DNA of 64,000 nucleotides from contig JACGCN010000061.1 of NCBI GenBank assembly GCA_014905825.1, positions 150,610-214,609 of the forward strand. The letters are read 5' to 3'. Each line of letters opens with the position of its first letter. The first letter of the stretch is position 1. The position numbers and the translations under genes were made by a program. This stretch comes from Lyophyllum atratum. Taxonomy: Eukaryota > Basidiomycota > Agaricomycetes > Agaricales > Lyophyllaceae. This document shows, piece by piece, positions 30,581-42,253 of the stretch. A model generated the notes under the pieces. That model was not told the DNA's origin, did no database searches, and was given only the letters and a program-made list of their open reading frames with translations.

Positions 30581-32959
30581 TCAGCGCCTGCGACGCCGCC
30601 TCATCCGCAACTTCTCTCGCCAATCCTGCTCTTCTTCCACACGTAACTTCTGGACCCGTCGCACACGCATCTCCTCGAGATTGGCAAGACTCGCCGGGGT
30701 ATTTTCCCAGTCCTCCGCGACGTCAGGTTCCGTTGGCCAATCATCCACGGCATCCATCAGATTCTCGTACCCTTCGCATGCGAGCAAGATATCGTCCATG
30801 TCAAGCGAGGTGTCCGGATCCCCGGGATCGTACGCGCGGCGAGAAGGTGCAGGTGACGGAGAAGAGGAAGGCGAGGGCAAAGGCGACGGTATGGAGTCCA
30901 GGAATGCAGGGAACCTGTGCGTACCAGGTGGCGGGGTCATCATCGGCATGGTAGGGGGCGAGGGAGAAATGATATTGAATCCAGGAGGGTAGGGCTGGCG
31001 GACTGGCGTCATGGGTGGGAGTTCGCTGGTTGAGGGACGACCAAGGGTGAATTCTTCTTCGGCTGTGGCATCGAGGCTTTGCGATGGAGTTCGGCACCTG
31101 GCTGGCGAATCTACAGACGTCTCTGTAGGCTCGGGGATGGGAGCCACCATGATGGCGGTCGAAATATCCGCTTGGCTATCCTTCGCGTCTGTTCCGTCGC
31201 CATCGTTCTGGAGCCCGCTCATCCACTCATCGCTGTTCGATTCCGACCCATACGTTGTACCCGTCGTCGCAAAGAAGTCGGCGGATGACTCCTCATCGAC
31301 TTCGAGGGAGGCCGTAGAAGGGTCGGGCATCACATACAACACATTCTCTCTTTCCTCCTCATCATCATCCAAGAGAACGTTACCCAGTGGCACCTCGGCA
31401 TGTACGAGGAGATCGTTGGCAAAAGCTTCTGGGAGTGTGAGCGAGAAGGAGTCGTTGCTTGTGCTCGTGGATATGGATATGGATGAGCTGGGATTATCTT
31501 CAACGATGGAGTGATTTGCGAGCATCTCCGGCTCCTGCCCGATGATATTCACTTGCATCGCCTCCTCCACCTCCTCGTGAACGTCCTCTAATGGGGTCTC
31601 GATGTCCTCGACGACGTTACGTACTAGACCGACAGGTGTGGCTTCATCGTTCTGGGATGGTTCTTGTGCTTCGGCATCCAAATCGGCGTCGAAAAGGAGG
31701 CAGTACTCAACGTCCATCTCGTCCGTAACAACCTCCCCAGTGCCTTCAATGCTCCCTCCCATTGTAATATCCTCCACGCCCCACATCACCGGTTCCTCCT
31801 CTTCAATCTCGTCCAACAGTCCCACCAGCATCATGCTCATACCAAGTACATCGCTTTCGACGTAGGTGGTGTCGCCCTCAGCAGCCTCCTCGTGCTCGGG
31901 CTCGGCTATGGAATCATGGTGCTCAACGGTCGAAAGAGATGCCTCGCCTTCTTGCTCTTCCACGTCGGTGTCGACGTCAGCATCTTCAACGGCCTCAGTC
32001 CAATCAATCACCGCACGCCTAACATCGAGCAGCGCCATATAACCGTTCCGGGGGCTACCCTCGCTGCCAGCAGCGAGGCTCGGAACAGTCAGGTCAGCCG
32101 CTAGATGTGATGACTCACCATCGCCTTCTGCGAATGGGAGTAATGACATGATATGGTGAGGGGACAAGGGCTCAGACAGAGGGGTTGTGTCGTGCTCGGA
32201 CTCGTCATCCGAATTAAAGCTTGAACTACTCCGCAATGATGGGAGGTAGAGGTGGTCCTCGTCGGGCTCGACGGTTCGAAGTAGGGATGAGGAGCCACGG
32301 GGAGAGATATGCTGAGGGAACGAGGGTTCAGACAGAGCGGTCGTGTAGTGCTCGGACGCGTCATCCGAACTAAAGCTCGAACTAGTCCGCAATGACGGGA
32401 GGTAGAAGTAGTCCTCATCGGGCTCGACGGTTCGAAGTAGGGATGAGGAGCCACGGGGAGAGGGAGTGGGGGTGGTATACCATTCTTCTGAGCTGATGCT
32501 CGTGACGGAGGCGATGGTGGGAAGTGGCGGCGGCGGTGGGGACACCGTCAGCAAAGGATGTGGAGTATCGACGAGAACCATATAAACTTGGCTCTGTGCG
32601 TCAGCCACCTCACGGATGTCAATCGCGTCGCTGGCGAGGGAACATGGAGGAGAAGGAGGACCGGTACCGTTCCACACCGACTTGGTCAAGACCACCATGG
32701 TCGCAAGCACAGTGACGGACACCAGCAGAAGCGCAAACCAAGGCACGCCGGGATCAGGTTGGTACAACACGGTCGAGGTGGGTGGGAGGATGGTGGTCAA
32801 GGATGCCGGAGGCTTGAAGGTGGCTGTCAGCCTCCCATCCAGATTGCAGAGAGCGTTGAAGAGGAGAAGATTGACGAGTGCTGCATAGGTCTGCAAGCGG
32901 GGGGTGATGAGGGAGAAGATCCCGAAGGATAGGCTGGAAGTTTCGATGATTGAGATCAT
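30581..32959 (-). CDS. Acidic membrane protein of unknown function
   Basis: One uninterrupted frame of 792 residues with an ATG start and a TATA-like box about 70 bp upstream. The N-terminal 100 residues contain two hydrophobic segments, at about residues 5-40 (SFGIFSLI, ALVNLLLFNALC) and 73-92 (WFALLLVSVTVLATMVVL). The remaining 700 residues are soluble, strongly acidic and Ser/Thr/Pro-rich. They include a two-fold repeat of about 52 residues around 150-260 (RGSSSLLRTVEPDED...YLPSLR) and a C-terminal stretch ending in a run of arginines. I do not recognise the family. The layout suggests a membrane-anchored protein with a long disordered tail. The lack of introns is unusual among its neighbours. 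Confidence 0.72.
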   Translation of the reverse strand: MISIIETSSLSFGIFSLITPRLQTYAALVNLLLFNALCNLDGRLTATFKPPASLTTILPPTSTVLYQPDPGVPWFALLLVSVTVLATMVVLTKSVWNGTGPPSPPCSLASDAIDIREVADAQSQVYMVLVDTPHPLLTVSPPPPPLPTIASVTSISSEEWYTTPTPSPRGSSSLLRTVEPDEDYFYLPSLRTSSSFSSDDASEHYTTALSEPSFPQHISPRGSSSLLRTVEPDEDHLYLPSLRSSSSFNSDDESEHDTTPLSEPLSPHHIMSLLPFAEGDGESSHLAADLTVPSLAAGSEGSPRNGYMALLDVRRAVIDWTEAVEDADVDTDVEEQEGEASLSTVEHHDSIAEPEHEEAAEGDTTYVESDVLGMSMMLVGLLDEIEEEEPVMWGVEDITMGGSIEGTGEVVTDEMDVEYCLLFDADLDAEAQEPSQNDEATPVGLVRNVVEDIETPLEDVHEEVEEAMQVNIIGQEPEMLANHSIVEDNPSSSISISTSTSNDSFSLTLPEAFANDLLVHAEVPLGNVLLDDDEEERENVLYVMPDPSTASLEVDEESSADFFATTGTTYGSESNSDEWMSGLQNDGDGTDAKDSQADISTAIMVAPIPEPTETSVDSPARCRTPSQSLDATAEEEFTLGRPSTSELPPMTPVRQPYPPGFNIISPSPPTMPMMTPPPGTHRFPAFLDSIPSPLPSPSSSPSPAPSRRAYDPGDPDTSLDMDDILLACEGYENLMDAVDDWPTEPDVAEDWENTPASLANLEEMRVRRVQKLRVEEEQDWREKLRMRRRRRR
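32150..32463 (-). repeat. 156-bp tandem repeat inside the acidic membrane protein gene
   Basis: Two adjacent units of 156 bp encode SPRGSSSLLRTVEPDED followed by (Y/H)(F/L)YLPSLR and a serine/aspartate tract. The two units differ at scattered positions, several of them amino-acid changing. Confidence 0.9.
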
Positions 32960-33719
32960 AGTTGTTGGCTTGAAGATGGGGGTTAAACGGTAAGATTGTG
33001 TTGAAGGAGGTCGAATGCCTGACGACCCTTATATATGACCATTACGACTCAGACCAGGATGTCGAATTAGGCAAGAGGCATCGGTGGCTAACACAGTGGA
33101 ATTTACGATAGAAGGTAACCGATATCATCAACCTACGCTTGAAGGACAAGCCGTTTGGGCGGGAGGAAGAATGGGAACGAAGTCTGCCGCATGTGTGACT
33201 TTAGAGAAGGATCAAATATACTTACCGTCCGACTCTGTCATAGCTGCGTTTATCCCGTCCGTACTATACTGACATCATTGATGTTCAGTCATATGAGGTG
33301 ACGCTGTAGAATGACGCGGAGGCGGACTTCCATACGAAAAGTATGTGGTTTGCGCGTTTCGAAACCTTTCGAAGGTCTGGCTCGCACACATGAAACACCT
33401 TCAAGTTCTGTTTACGTATGGCGTGGCCGCCGAGTGATGGGGCATGTATCCGGAGTACGTGGATGTTCGGTCTGTGGTGCTACACCTCGGGCCTATGATT
33501 CTGTCTACCTTGGACGCGCCACCGCATATTCATACTTATTCTTCGTCCTTTTCGTTTGCGGACCCTCCTTCCATTGCTGAAACTGATTGTACTTTTGTTG
33601 GAAGCAGCAAATCAAAGACGCCTCTTGAGCGCTCTCCAAGCCGCAAGTTCGGCCCTGCGTGGGTTCGGGAACACGACCACAGCGCCATGCGTAACAATGA
33701 ACTGAATGAAAGAGCTGTC
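32960..33719. other. Upstream region of the membrane protein gene
   Basis: The first 100 bp hold the likely promoter of the gene at 30581-32959. Beyond that I see no supportable gene. Confidence 0.5.
33028..33035 (-). promoter_or_regulatory. TATA-box-like element
   Basis: TATATAAG on the minus strand, about 70 bp above the ATG at 32959. The position and sequence suit a core promoter TATA box of the acidic membrane protein gene. Confidence 0.55.
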
Positions 33720-33836
33720 ACGCTGGCAGAGTACACGGAAAACGCGAGATCCAAGGCTGCAAGATTGGAGGTCCCTGTTCCATAGCACATCAGGGACTCC
33801 ATCTATAATGTCTTCAGGAATCGTAGCGGTCATGGC
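33720..33836 (-). pseudogene. F-box fragment
   Basis: About 38 codons read as an F-box start: ATIPEDIIDGVPDVLWNRD then LQSCSLGSRVFRVLCQR. This matches the pattern (IP-EIID...LxSCSLVSRxFR) of the intact F-box gene just upstream. The frame then runs into unrelated sequence, so this looks like a truncated copy. Confidence 0.45.
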
Positions 33837-33907
33837 GGTGTTGACAAGGCTTGACCAGGAGTATAGATCCAGCGACGATAATTGCGGCATAAATATGTGT
33901 TAATTAC

Positions 33908-35081
33908 CTACCGAATGATGACAATGCCCCTTTCGACTAATCGCGGCATCCGTCTGGCCAGGAATCTCCCGCTCCCCCAGCCCGTCAAGTCCATCACAAC
34001 GCTACGCAGCCCACTGCTTTTGTCACATTTCTCCAGAAGCAGCGTCTCGATATTGAGCCATTCTTTCCTTCCTATGCTTGTTGCAATTTCCCAGGGCATC
34101 TTGAGGGCTAGCTCCACGGTGGTTGGGGGTATAGTGGCTAGCACCACAGTGATACAATGAGCTGGCTGGCGGACTTGGATTTCGATTCGGAGGGTGCGGA
34201 GATGAGATAGTCGGCTGAAAGTTATGGGCTCTTTTGATAGATCTAGGTCATGTCCAGTCAAACATGCAGAATTCAGGAGCTGGGCGGTAGGGGGGAGGCT
34301 TACCGAGGTGGATACTGACATCTACTTCTTCCAGGTATCCTTCCGAGAGGTGAAGGATCATCTCGAAGCTAAAGGTGCACTGCTGCATGAGGGTAGTTGC
34401 GAGGATACGAAGGCGGGATAGAGATAGAGACGATGGGAGGTTCGAATCACCCAGGTATTCCAGAAGACGCTCCAGGGGAAAGGACACAGCCGACAAGGTT
34501 TCGAGGTATCCTTGCCGTCTCGGTTGGTCTTCTAATATATATGCATTGCAGGCGCCGCCCACCGTGACCGAGCTGTGGCTGTTCAACTTCAGGTGTCGGA
34601 TGTGGGAGAATAGTCGAAGATACTTGATAGGAAAGCCGACTGCACCGAGGGTGAGGCTCATACAGGACGGGCTGGCAATAATGCTAAGAAGAGAGTTTTG
34701 GAGATCTGAATGCATATATACCCAACCTCCAGCGGAACCCGTGGTGCCCGAATCGTCTATGCTGAGTTCTCGCACATGCGGTTTAGCCATATCCAGGATT
34801 CGACAGATGGTCACTTCTGGTATAAGAGACATGTCGTCGATCTCCAAATGGATAGAGCGAATGTAAGATGCCAGAGTTGGGTTCTTTGACAGCACGCAGT
34901 GGAAGCGTTGGCTGTGCCCCGTCTTTCGCACATCAAGCAAGATGTGGTGGAAAAGCAGCTGTTGGGAAGCTGTACGGAAAGACCAAGATACGAGGCTGCA
35001 TGAGTGAAGGGTTCTAGGGTCCCCGCGCAGTTTTTCGACGATGTCTTCGACAATTTCTTGAGGAACAATTACAGGTAGCAT
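33908..35081 (-). CDS. F-box protein
   Basis: Two exons, 35081-34304 and 34242-33908, are joined across a 61-nt intron (gtaagc...cctag) and give 370 residues. The N-terminus is an F-box: VPQEIVEDIVEKL followed by LHSCSLVSWSFRTASQQLLF. The rest has leucine-rich spacing without sharp motifs, as in other Agaricomycete F-box proteins. The expected role is substrate receptor of an SCF ubiquitin ligase via Skp1; the substrate is unknown. The start is the ATG just before the F-box. The preceding in-frame codons have no ATG. Confidence 0.8.
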
Positions 35082-36238
35082 TGTAGTCGAAGCCAAGTTG
35101 AAGCCGATACGTGTCAAAGGCAACGACAACCTAACGACAACCAGATAATGACATTGATAAGATGATCGATCGTGTTTGGCATCAACCTCGGGCGACAGTA
35201 GTCGCCTTCATCTTTCGATTGTTGTTCCTTGCCTCAAAAGCATCACGACTTCTGGCGCCCTACGATATGGGAAGCTGCCGAATCACTCAAAGGGCATTTG
35301 GAAAACGGTTCTTGAATGGCAACGTAGGTTTTTTTGCCTGACTTCACCCGACACGCGGCTTCTGGTGTGGACGTCAACTTGACCCTCAGCTTAAGTTGGT
35401 CCCGGGACTACAATTGTATTTACGCCCTCTCACATCGTTTCACTCCCGAAACTGAATCCTTCTTGTCAAATAGAACCCTTCGCATGTGTCTTTACACCTG
35501 GCTCCGTGATCTCGGATCGACGATGCGACGTTGTACACCGTCACCATCCGTTACATTCAGCCCTCACACGCCAGCGCTCTTATTTAGTCCCGCACCGTCT
35601 TCTTTGCCGCATGTCTCTCACATTGAAGCGTATTTCCGGCCTCTCCACCATCATCTCTTCAGCCACATATAGCCCGACGACGTCTACATCGATTGTATGA
35701 GGCAGATCCCACCAGTTGCCATCTCCGCCCAGCGCCTCCAGCACATTCTGCCAAACGAGTGGCTCAGGAGACCAGATAGATCAGACGTGCTACACGAATA
35801 GACCCCAGTCCGTTCTCTTTCCACCCTCATGCGCATTCCAGAAAACTCCCCACCGACAGCCATATTGTCTTCTCCGACCGGCGCTAGCCCTCAACGTAAA
35901 CGAAATCCACGGAGTTAGGCAAAGTCATAATTTCTTGAGTCGAACAGACAAGGCTTTGAAGTACCTATCCTAAGAGCAATACATGGAAACATCCCTCTGC
36001 GTAATTCTTTTGATGCTTGCCGCTGTCCTCTCGCAGTTGTCGTGTCCTCTGGATAAGGTTGGTATATACTGAAGACACCGTACAAACTACAATCGCAGAC
36101 TCTCAACGAATCATATGCTTAAAGATACACGGTCCTTGGTAAACTTCTGATAATGCGCTTCTAGATGACCGGGAAGAAGGGGTCGCCAGTACAAGATGTT
36201 TATACAACCCGACCCCCGACCCTGATTAACCTTCACGA
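35082..36238. other. Gene-free interval
   Basis: This stretch holds the upstream region of the F-box gene and the 3' flank of the BCAS3-like gene. Frames present are short and lack motifs. Confidence 0.55.
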
Positions 36239-39200
36239 TCACCCCCTCCGCCTCGCCCTGCCCTTCCTCTTTGACTCCACAACCGGCCTAACCGGTGTCT
36301 GCTCCTCATCCAACAGCCCCAACACATCAATATTATCGAATCTCTCAACCTCCTCCACCGCCAACTTATCCTCCGAACTCCACCCACCCCACGCATCCTC
36401 CGCCTTCTCCAGCCCCCGCCCCACCTCTTCCTCCTCATCCAAAGCATGCGCACTCGTCGCAGGCGTCGACACCGTCGGCCCCGACGAATCCCCACCCCCC
36501 CTCGACGTATCCCTCGACACCGAGCTCCGCACATCAAGCCCCTCCATCCCCATATCCACATCCCGTCCCAAAAAGTCCTCATCCTCCTCATCAAACTCCA
36601 ACGGAACAGACGCCGACATGCTGCTATCCGGACGGGGCTTCAGCCTGGGCGATCGCACCTTATTGATCTCCCGGCGGATCCGGCCCAGGCTCTCGCTCAT
36701 CCCGTCCCCAATCGTGCGGATCGGGATGGCGTTGCGGAAGGACTGCGGGCGCGAGGTGGGGGTGCCGTTGGGGAGCATGGGGAGGACGCCGGAGGTGTGT
36801 GGGTGGTCGAGCTCGTTGGTGAGCGCCGATGCGAGAGGCTCGTCGAAGGATGAAGAGAGAGTTCGGTGCCTGATGTCACGGGGTGCAGCGAAGCCTTCCA
36901 CGAACGACTCGCCGCTGCCAGCAGAGTAGGCACTGACTTGCACCTCCCGCCTGACGTCGATCTTGACCCCGCCGATGTCAAACTGGTATCGGCGGATGAG
37001 GGCATGGTAGTCTTCTCCTAGCGTATGGAACGAGAACTGGTGGGAGAGGTACACGGGCCGAGGCAGGATCTTCGGCGACTTTGAGCACGTCGACAGCTCC
37101 GCCTGCGCAAGCCAGCTATGAACAGGACCCATCAGTGCCCGTCACTCAAGCAGAAAAAACAAACAGAAACACTAACTCTGCCCTGCCCCTTCCTTCCCCC
37201 CTCTCCCTATTCCCACCCTCCTCCCCCTGCCCACCCATAATCTTCCGAACCTCCCCACCCTCCCTCCTCAACCTCCACGTCATAACCGTACTCTCCCTCC
37301 CCACGAGCTCCATCGGCACCTCCATCGCCTGCCCCGCCCGATTCCGACTAGACGACCTCTGCCCATGCCCCTGCCCACTCCCCGGCGACGCACTCAACCT
37401 CCCCGCCCCACCCATCCCCGGCAACGAAATACTCGTCGTCGCCGCCCCAAGCGCAGCCGCAGCCAGCCCCTGCTCCCTCGCCCGCATCTCCAGCGTCACC
37501 CGCCTCAATGACAACGACCCCTCGCCCGGGTCGAACAGCAGCACGTCCTGGAAGTTCCTCGCGCGCCGCGGCGACACTGGCGGGGGTGGAGAGCCTGGGT
37601 CGCTGGAGGCGTAAGAGCGGGAGGGGGCGTGTTGGGCGTGGGGATGGGGTGTGCTGGCGGTACGTGGGGGGAGGAGATGCGCAGGGAGTGTACTCTCGTC
37701 CGAGGTGATGAACGTAAACGCCAACGGCGCCCGAGGCAGCACTGCCACCGACGTCGTCGCCCCCGCCCGCAACCTCACAATAGGCGCCATCTCCGTCGGC
37801 ATGGGCTGCTACACCGGACCCAAAAAAACCACAATCAGTACCCCATCCTAACGTCACAAAGAAGCTGTGCTTACGGGAGCGCCCACATTCCTGACCCGCC
37901 CCTCCAAATGACTCTTCACATCCGTCTTGCCACCGTACGGATTCACCCCAAACACATGCACAGTCCCCCTCCTCGTCCCCACCGCCACCCACCGTCCATC
38001 TCCCGCCCACTCCACCCCCTCCACCACCGCGCTCGTCCGCCCCCTCCTCAGGTTATAAAGGTGCCACGCCGAGCCCTGCTTCTCCCCGCTGCCACCGCTG
38101 GGCTCCCCACTCCCAGCCGATAAGGATGACTGAGCGGGAGAAGGCGAAGGCGAGGGCCGGATCTGATAGACCTGCACCGCCTGCCCATCCCTAGGCACCA
38201 CCCCAACCGAGCACCCATCCCCCGCAAACACAAGCCCCGCCACCGCCCGATCTCTCCCCACCAAGAACTCCACCACCGTCTCTGGTGCCTGTCCCCGTGC
38301 CAAGGTCCCAAGATCAACCACAGTAACGTAATACCCCCCCTCCCCACCCGCAGACCCCGATGTCCCAGAGCTCGCCCCACTATCTCTCCTGCCCCTCTCC
38401 CTCCCCTCCCTCTCCCTCTCCGTCCCCGCCTCCCCCTGCTCCGGCGCACTCCTCGAAAAAAACTTCCCCACCCCACCCGCTCCTTCCCCCGCCCCCGCCA
38501 TCCGGCTCCTCGCAGCACTCACCGCCAGCCCCCCCAGCGTCCTCATCCCGCCCCACACGCTCCCTCCCAAGCTCATGGGCGTCTCCGGGGGGACGGAGGA
38601 GGAGGAAGAGGCGGGGTTCGACGGGACTTGGCCTTGTGGCGAGGTGAGAGGGGCGGGGGATGCGTAGGCGAGGAGGCGGTGGGATAGTGCGTATACTGCG
38701 TGGGGAGGAGGCGGGGGTGGAAGGGGCGTGTCTAGGTATGGTACATTTGAATTGGTCGCTTGAGTTGGATGTGTATCGGTGTTGGGTGTATGCGCCTGGT
38801 TATGGTGTTGGTTATGCTGGTGGTGGTTATGGTACATGGTATCTCCTCCATACACGTTCATCCCAGGCTTCGCGTCGCCGTAGCCGTAGTTGGTCGACCC
38901 CGATGAAGAGGCATCATACAGACCTCGCCTCGACGCCGTATTCAACGCCGACATATTCCCACTAAACGCCCCCGCAAACGCACTCGCCAGCACCGCCTTC
39001 GCCGACGCCCCAAGCGCACTCGACCCCACCCCCGCCCCCGCCGCCCCCTCCGACGCAGGCGGGGGCACGTACGGCGTCAACTTGGAGTCGGGGACCACGC
39101 AGAGGGGGGTATACGTGTTTGCTGAATATACGTGCAGCCTGGGGGGCGAGGTCGTGCTCTTACAACGAAGGGGGGTCAGAACGAAAACTTGGGTGGTGGG

Positions 39201-41202
39201 AGGGGATGGGGAAGGGGACTACTCACGATGACGATGAACTCTCGGCTCGCTTGGAAGCTCTCTATCCTCGCTCCACGTTCCTTCCCCTCCCCTTCCTTGG
39301 CTCGTCTGGATCCGACGACGAACCGCGTGACGACAAGGTGGGTCGTGAGGGAGTACACGACGAACGTCCCAGAGTCGAAGCTGGTGTGGATGCGAAACAA
39401 GAAACACGTCAGCAAGGGATCTAAAATGTAGACGACGAGCGAAAGAAAGTGGCGGGCCCCCAATACACGTAAAAGAAGAAAGAACAACTCGGGTGGATGG
39501 TATCGTCCCTCACCGCCCCGATCAACAGGCGCGGATGAGACGCCCTGCGGGCGGTAACAGGATATGTGTGCCCCCCAGTGTGAGAGGAGCGTTGGACCCT
39601 GATCATGTGCGAGAGGAGGGTTAACCATTGATCACATCCAGCCCATCCACGGCGCGATGAACGAGCCTTCAGCCCACATCGCCTACGCCCTTGTCAACTC
39701 TCAATCCCCAACCCGTCCCCTGGCATAAAAGTCCTCCCAGCGCGAAAGGAGCTTTAGCCCTTAAGCGCGTCCAACCCATACACGGCGCGAAAGAGAGCCT
39801 TCGGCCCATATCGCACGCTCCCACCGACACGGAATCCCCATTCCCATCCCCTCGCATAAAAGTAAAGACACTCACGCAAGCCCAATCAAACACTCCCCCT
39901 CCTCCCCCTTCCCCTCCTCCTTCCCCCTCATGCTCTTGCGACGCGGCAGCACAGCCGCATGCACCAACGACGCCCCTCCCTCCTCCTCCTCCTCCTCCCC
40001 AAGTGCCAGCTGTGCAAAAGGAATGCTCAACACCTGCGAGATACCCTCGAGATCCGTGGTGTCCCATATCTGCAGGGTTGAGGCGTAGGCGACGAATAGG
40101 AGCCTCTTGTGCTGGCGCGGGCTGGAAGGCAAATAGTCAGCTCCAGCAAGAGGAGGAGGAGGAGGAGGGGATAAGGGGAAAGTAACGTACCCAGTAGAAG
40201 TATCCACTACGTCCCACCGAGCCCATACAACTTCCTCCTTCCCCTTCCCGTGCCTCCCTTCAACACGCTTACGTTCACCCTCATGCTCGAGACCAAGACC
40301 GAACTCCCGACTCGCGGTGCCAAGATCGACAATGGCGGGCGCGGCGGGGGCCATGGAGAGCGGGGCTGTGAAGCGCTTGGCGGGCGTCCCAGAATGGGCG
40401 GGCGCGCGGATCGTGCGCGCCAGACCCGACACCGCGCTTGGATTCGGATTCGGGTGCTGGGACTTCGGGGTTTGGATCGAGGGCGGGGGTGGGGGGTGGG
40501 CGTAGCCGTAGGAGAAGCGGTTGTGGAGTGAGGGCGGGACTGAAGATGAATGTGAAGATGAAGCGAGGTCGGACTGGGAAGGTGGTCGGTGAGGCGGAGG
40601 AGGTAAGAGCTGTGGGGTTTGACTGCGGGGTACGGGGATTGGGATGGGTGGGGCAGCGTCCGTGTCTGCTTCTGGTTCGGGGTGGGGTTCCCCGGGTATG
40701 TCGTTGGGGTCGTGGTGGAAGAATGAGGTTTCTTCCTCGCCTGGTTCCTCCTGCTCGTGGACGGGCAGGCGTGACGGAGGTTCGGCGGGGGTGCTGAATT
40801 CGCTTGGAGGGGCGGTATCGATGTCGCTGGGAGACGTCAAGTCAGTTAATGTCGCGAGCAACGAGCGGAGCTGGAGGTGAAGCTGGGTATGATAATGTAG
40901 GTATCGAGGCATGGGGGCACAGACACACGGAGTGTGATACGAAGACGGGGTACAAGTGATGGCTGCGCCCATCCCACGTTTCGAGGATCTCGCAAAGGCG
41001 AACTCAAAGGAGGGGGTGGGGCGAAGAAGCAATGAAAGAGACGGAGTACACACCTTCTGGACAGTGCCTCCCCTTCATAGGTGTTCTCACTTGCATGAAA
41101 CGGATCGAAGTCGACTAGGAGCTCCGCAGTGGGAGCGGGTGCTACGGGCGGGTTGCGCGATGTCTTGGATGAACGGCCATGCTTCGCTGAGCGGGCGGGC
41201 AT
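36239..41202 (-). CDS. BCAS3: BCAS3-type WD40 protein
   Basis: Eight exons (41202-41054, 40988-40191, 40121-39876, 39598-39467, 39380-39227, 39158-37875, 37808-37177, 37115-36239) give 1423 residues. The exon 1-2 junction is the least certain. Beta-propeller strands of the BCAS3/ATG18f type are visible: RLLFVAYASTLQIWDTTD, FDSGTFVVYSL, SREFIVI, SPPRLHVYSANTYTPL, WAGDGRWVAVGTRRGTVHVF and the family hallmark NPYGGKTDVKSHLEGRVRN. The BCAS3-domain part LPRPVYLSHQFSFHTLGEDYH follows in the last exon. Long Pro/Ser/Gly-rich inserts separate the strands. In animals BCAS3 binds PHAF1 at phagophores; in plants the relatives are ATG18f-h. A role in autophagy-related membrane recognition is inferred. An unusually long intron (39875-39599) carries a tandem duplication. 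Confidence 0.85.
39634..39865. repeat. Imperfect tandem duplication inside a BCAS3 intron
   Basis: Two copies of about 100 bp start at about 39634 and 39764 (period about 130 bp). Both contain CCA(T/A)(C/A)CACGGCGCGA, then GAGCCTTC(A/G)GCCCA, and both end in TCCCCT(G/C)GCATAAAAGT. The copies differ at many positions, so the duplication is old or has diverged freely. Confidence 0.85.
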
Positions 41203-42253
41203 TAACGTAGAATATAACAGTCGTTGAAAGGTGAAAGAAAGAAACCGCGAAAGTGAGTCAAGAGTGGGGTCGAGTCAGAACAGGGGGTGACGTGAAGGAT
41301 GAAGATGAAAGGGAGTCTAGTAGAATTATGTGCAATAGGCCGTTGTAAGTGAATGCAACGACGCTGATAGTGATGATGATTGAGAGTTGGGTTGTGATTG
41401 CAAGGGGCGCTGAGGGACAGGGCTCACGACAAGTCCTCCACTACCTTGCCACTACCCCAGCTGGTTCACAACCGCGTCCTTATCGGGAGCCTAGTCACAT
41501 GACCCTTCGGCCTCTGCCGTTCCGCACCCCAGTCTGAGTTCGGGGTAGCTCCGATCCCCACGCGTTCTAGCAACATGCACCACGAACGAGTCCATGCTCC
41601 AACTTGCAGCTTTCTGTCCATTACGGAAGGACCCCACTTCCACTTTAGGCTGCAGCGTTCACCCTGTCACGCCAACGTTCATCAACACCCTGCAAGAACA
41701 ACAACACGAAGATCAGGGCGTCTCGCGCTCATCTGACACCCCAACGCGCCTTATCTCTGATTGTCGTGATACGGCTTAGATTCTAAGCCGCATAGGCTTG
41801 CGATAGGATTCCTCGCCCCGCCTTCACCCTCTTAGCGTCACCCGTTATCTATCGCTAGTCTACTCTAGCCACAATCACCTTGTCCTCGGGGATCATGACT
41901 CCATGCATGACATTGACATCTTCTCCCAAGGCGCTACGCCGGTACGTCACGAACACGCCTTTCCCTCATTGCATCCGAGTAATTATAAACTATACCCTGA
42001 AGATCCACCCCTTACCCCCTCTGCACCTCTGGAACATAGCCTTTAGCCTTCGATGTGACCAAGATCCGTTCCATCCGAAGAGCGTCCTTTCCATGATCTA
42101 CATACATCACACCTGGCGTGACGTCATGAGAAGGTCTTGCCTTACTCTCTCATGTTGTCCGAACCCATACACACACGGGATCCCCGTCCACTCAGTCGTT
42201 CCCCAACCTACTCAGTTTCTTCCCAATCAAGGCGTACCCCATCAACCACCACA
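41203..42253. other. Gene-free interval upstream of the BCAS3-like gene
   Basis: The first several hundred bases should hold the BCAS3 promoter. No other gene or RNA is visible before the tRNA-like array. Confidence 0.55.
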
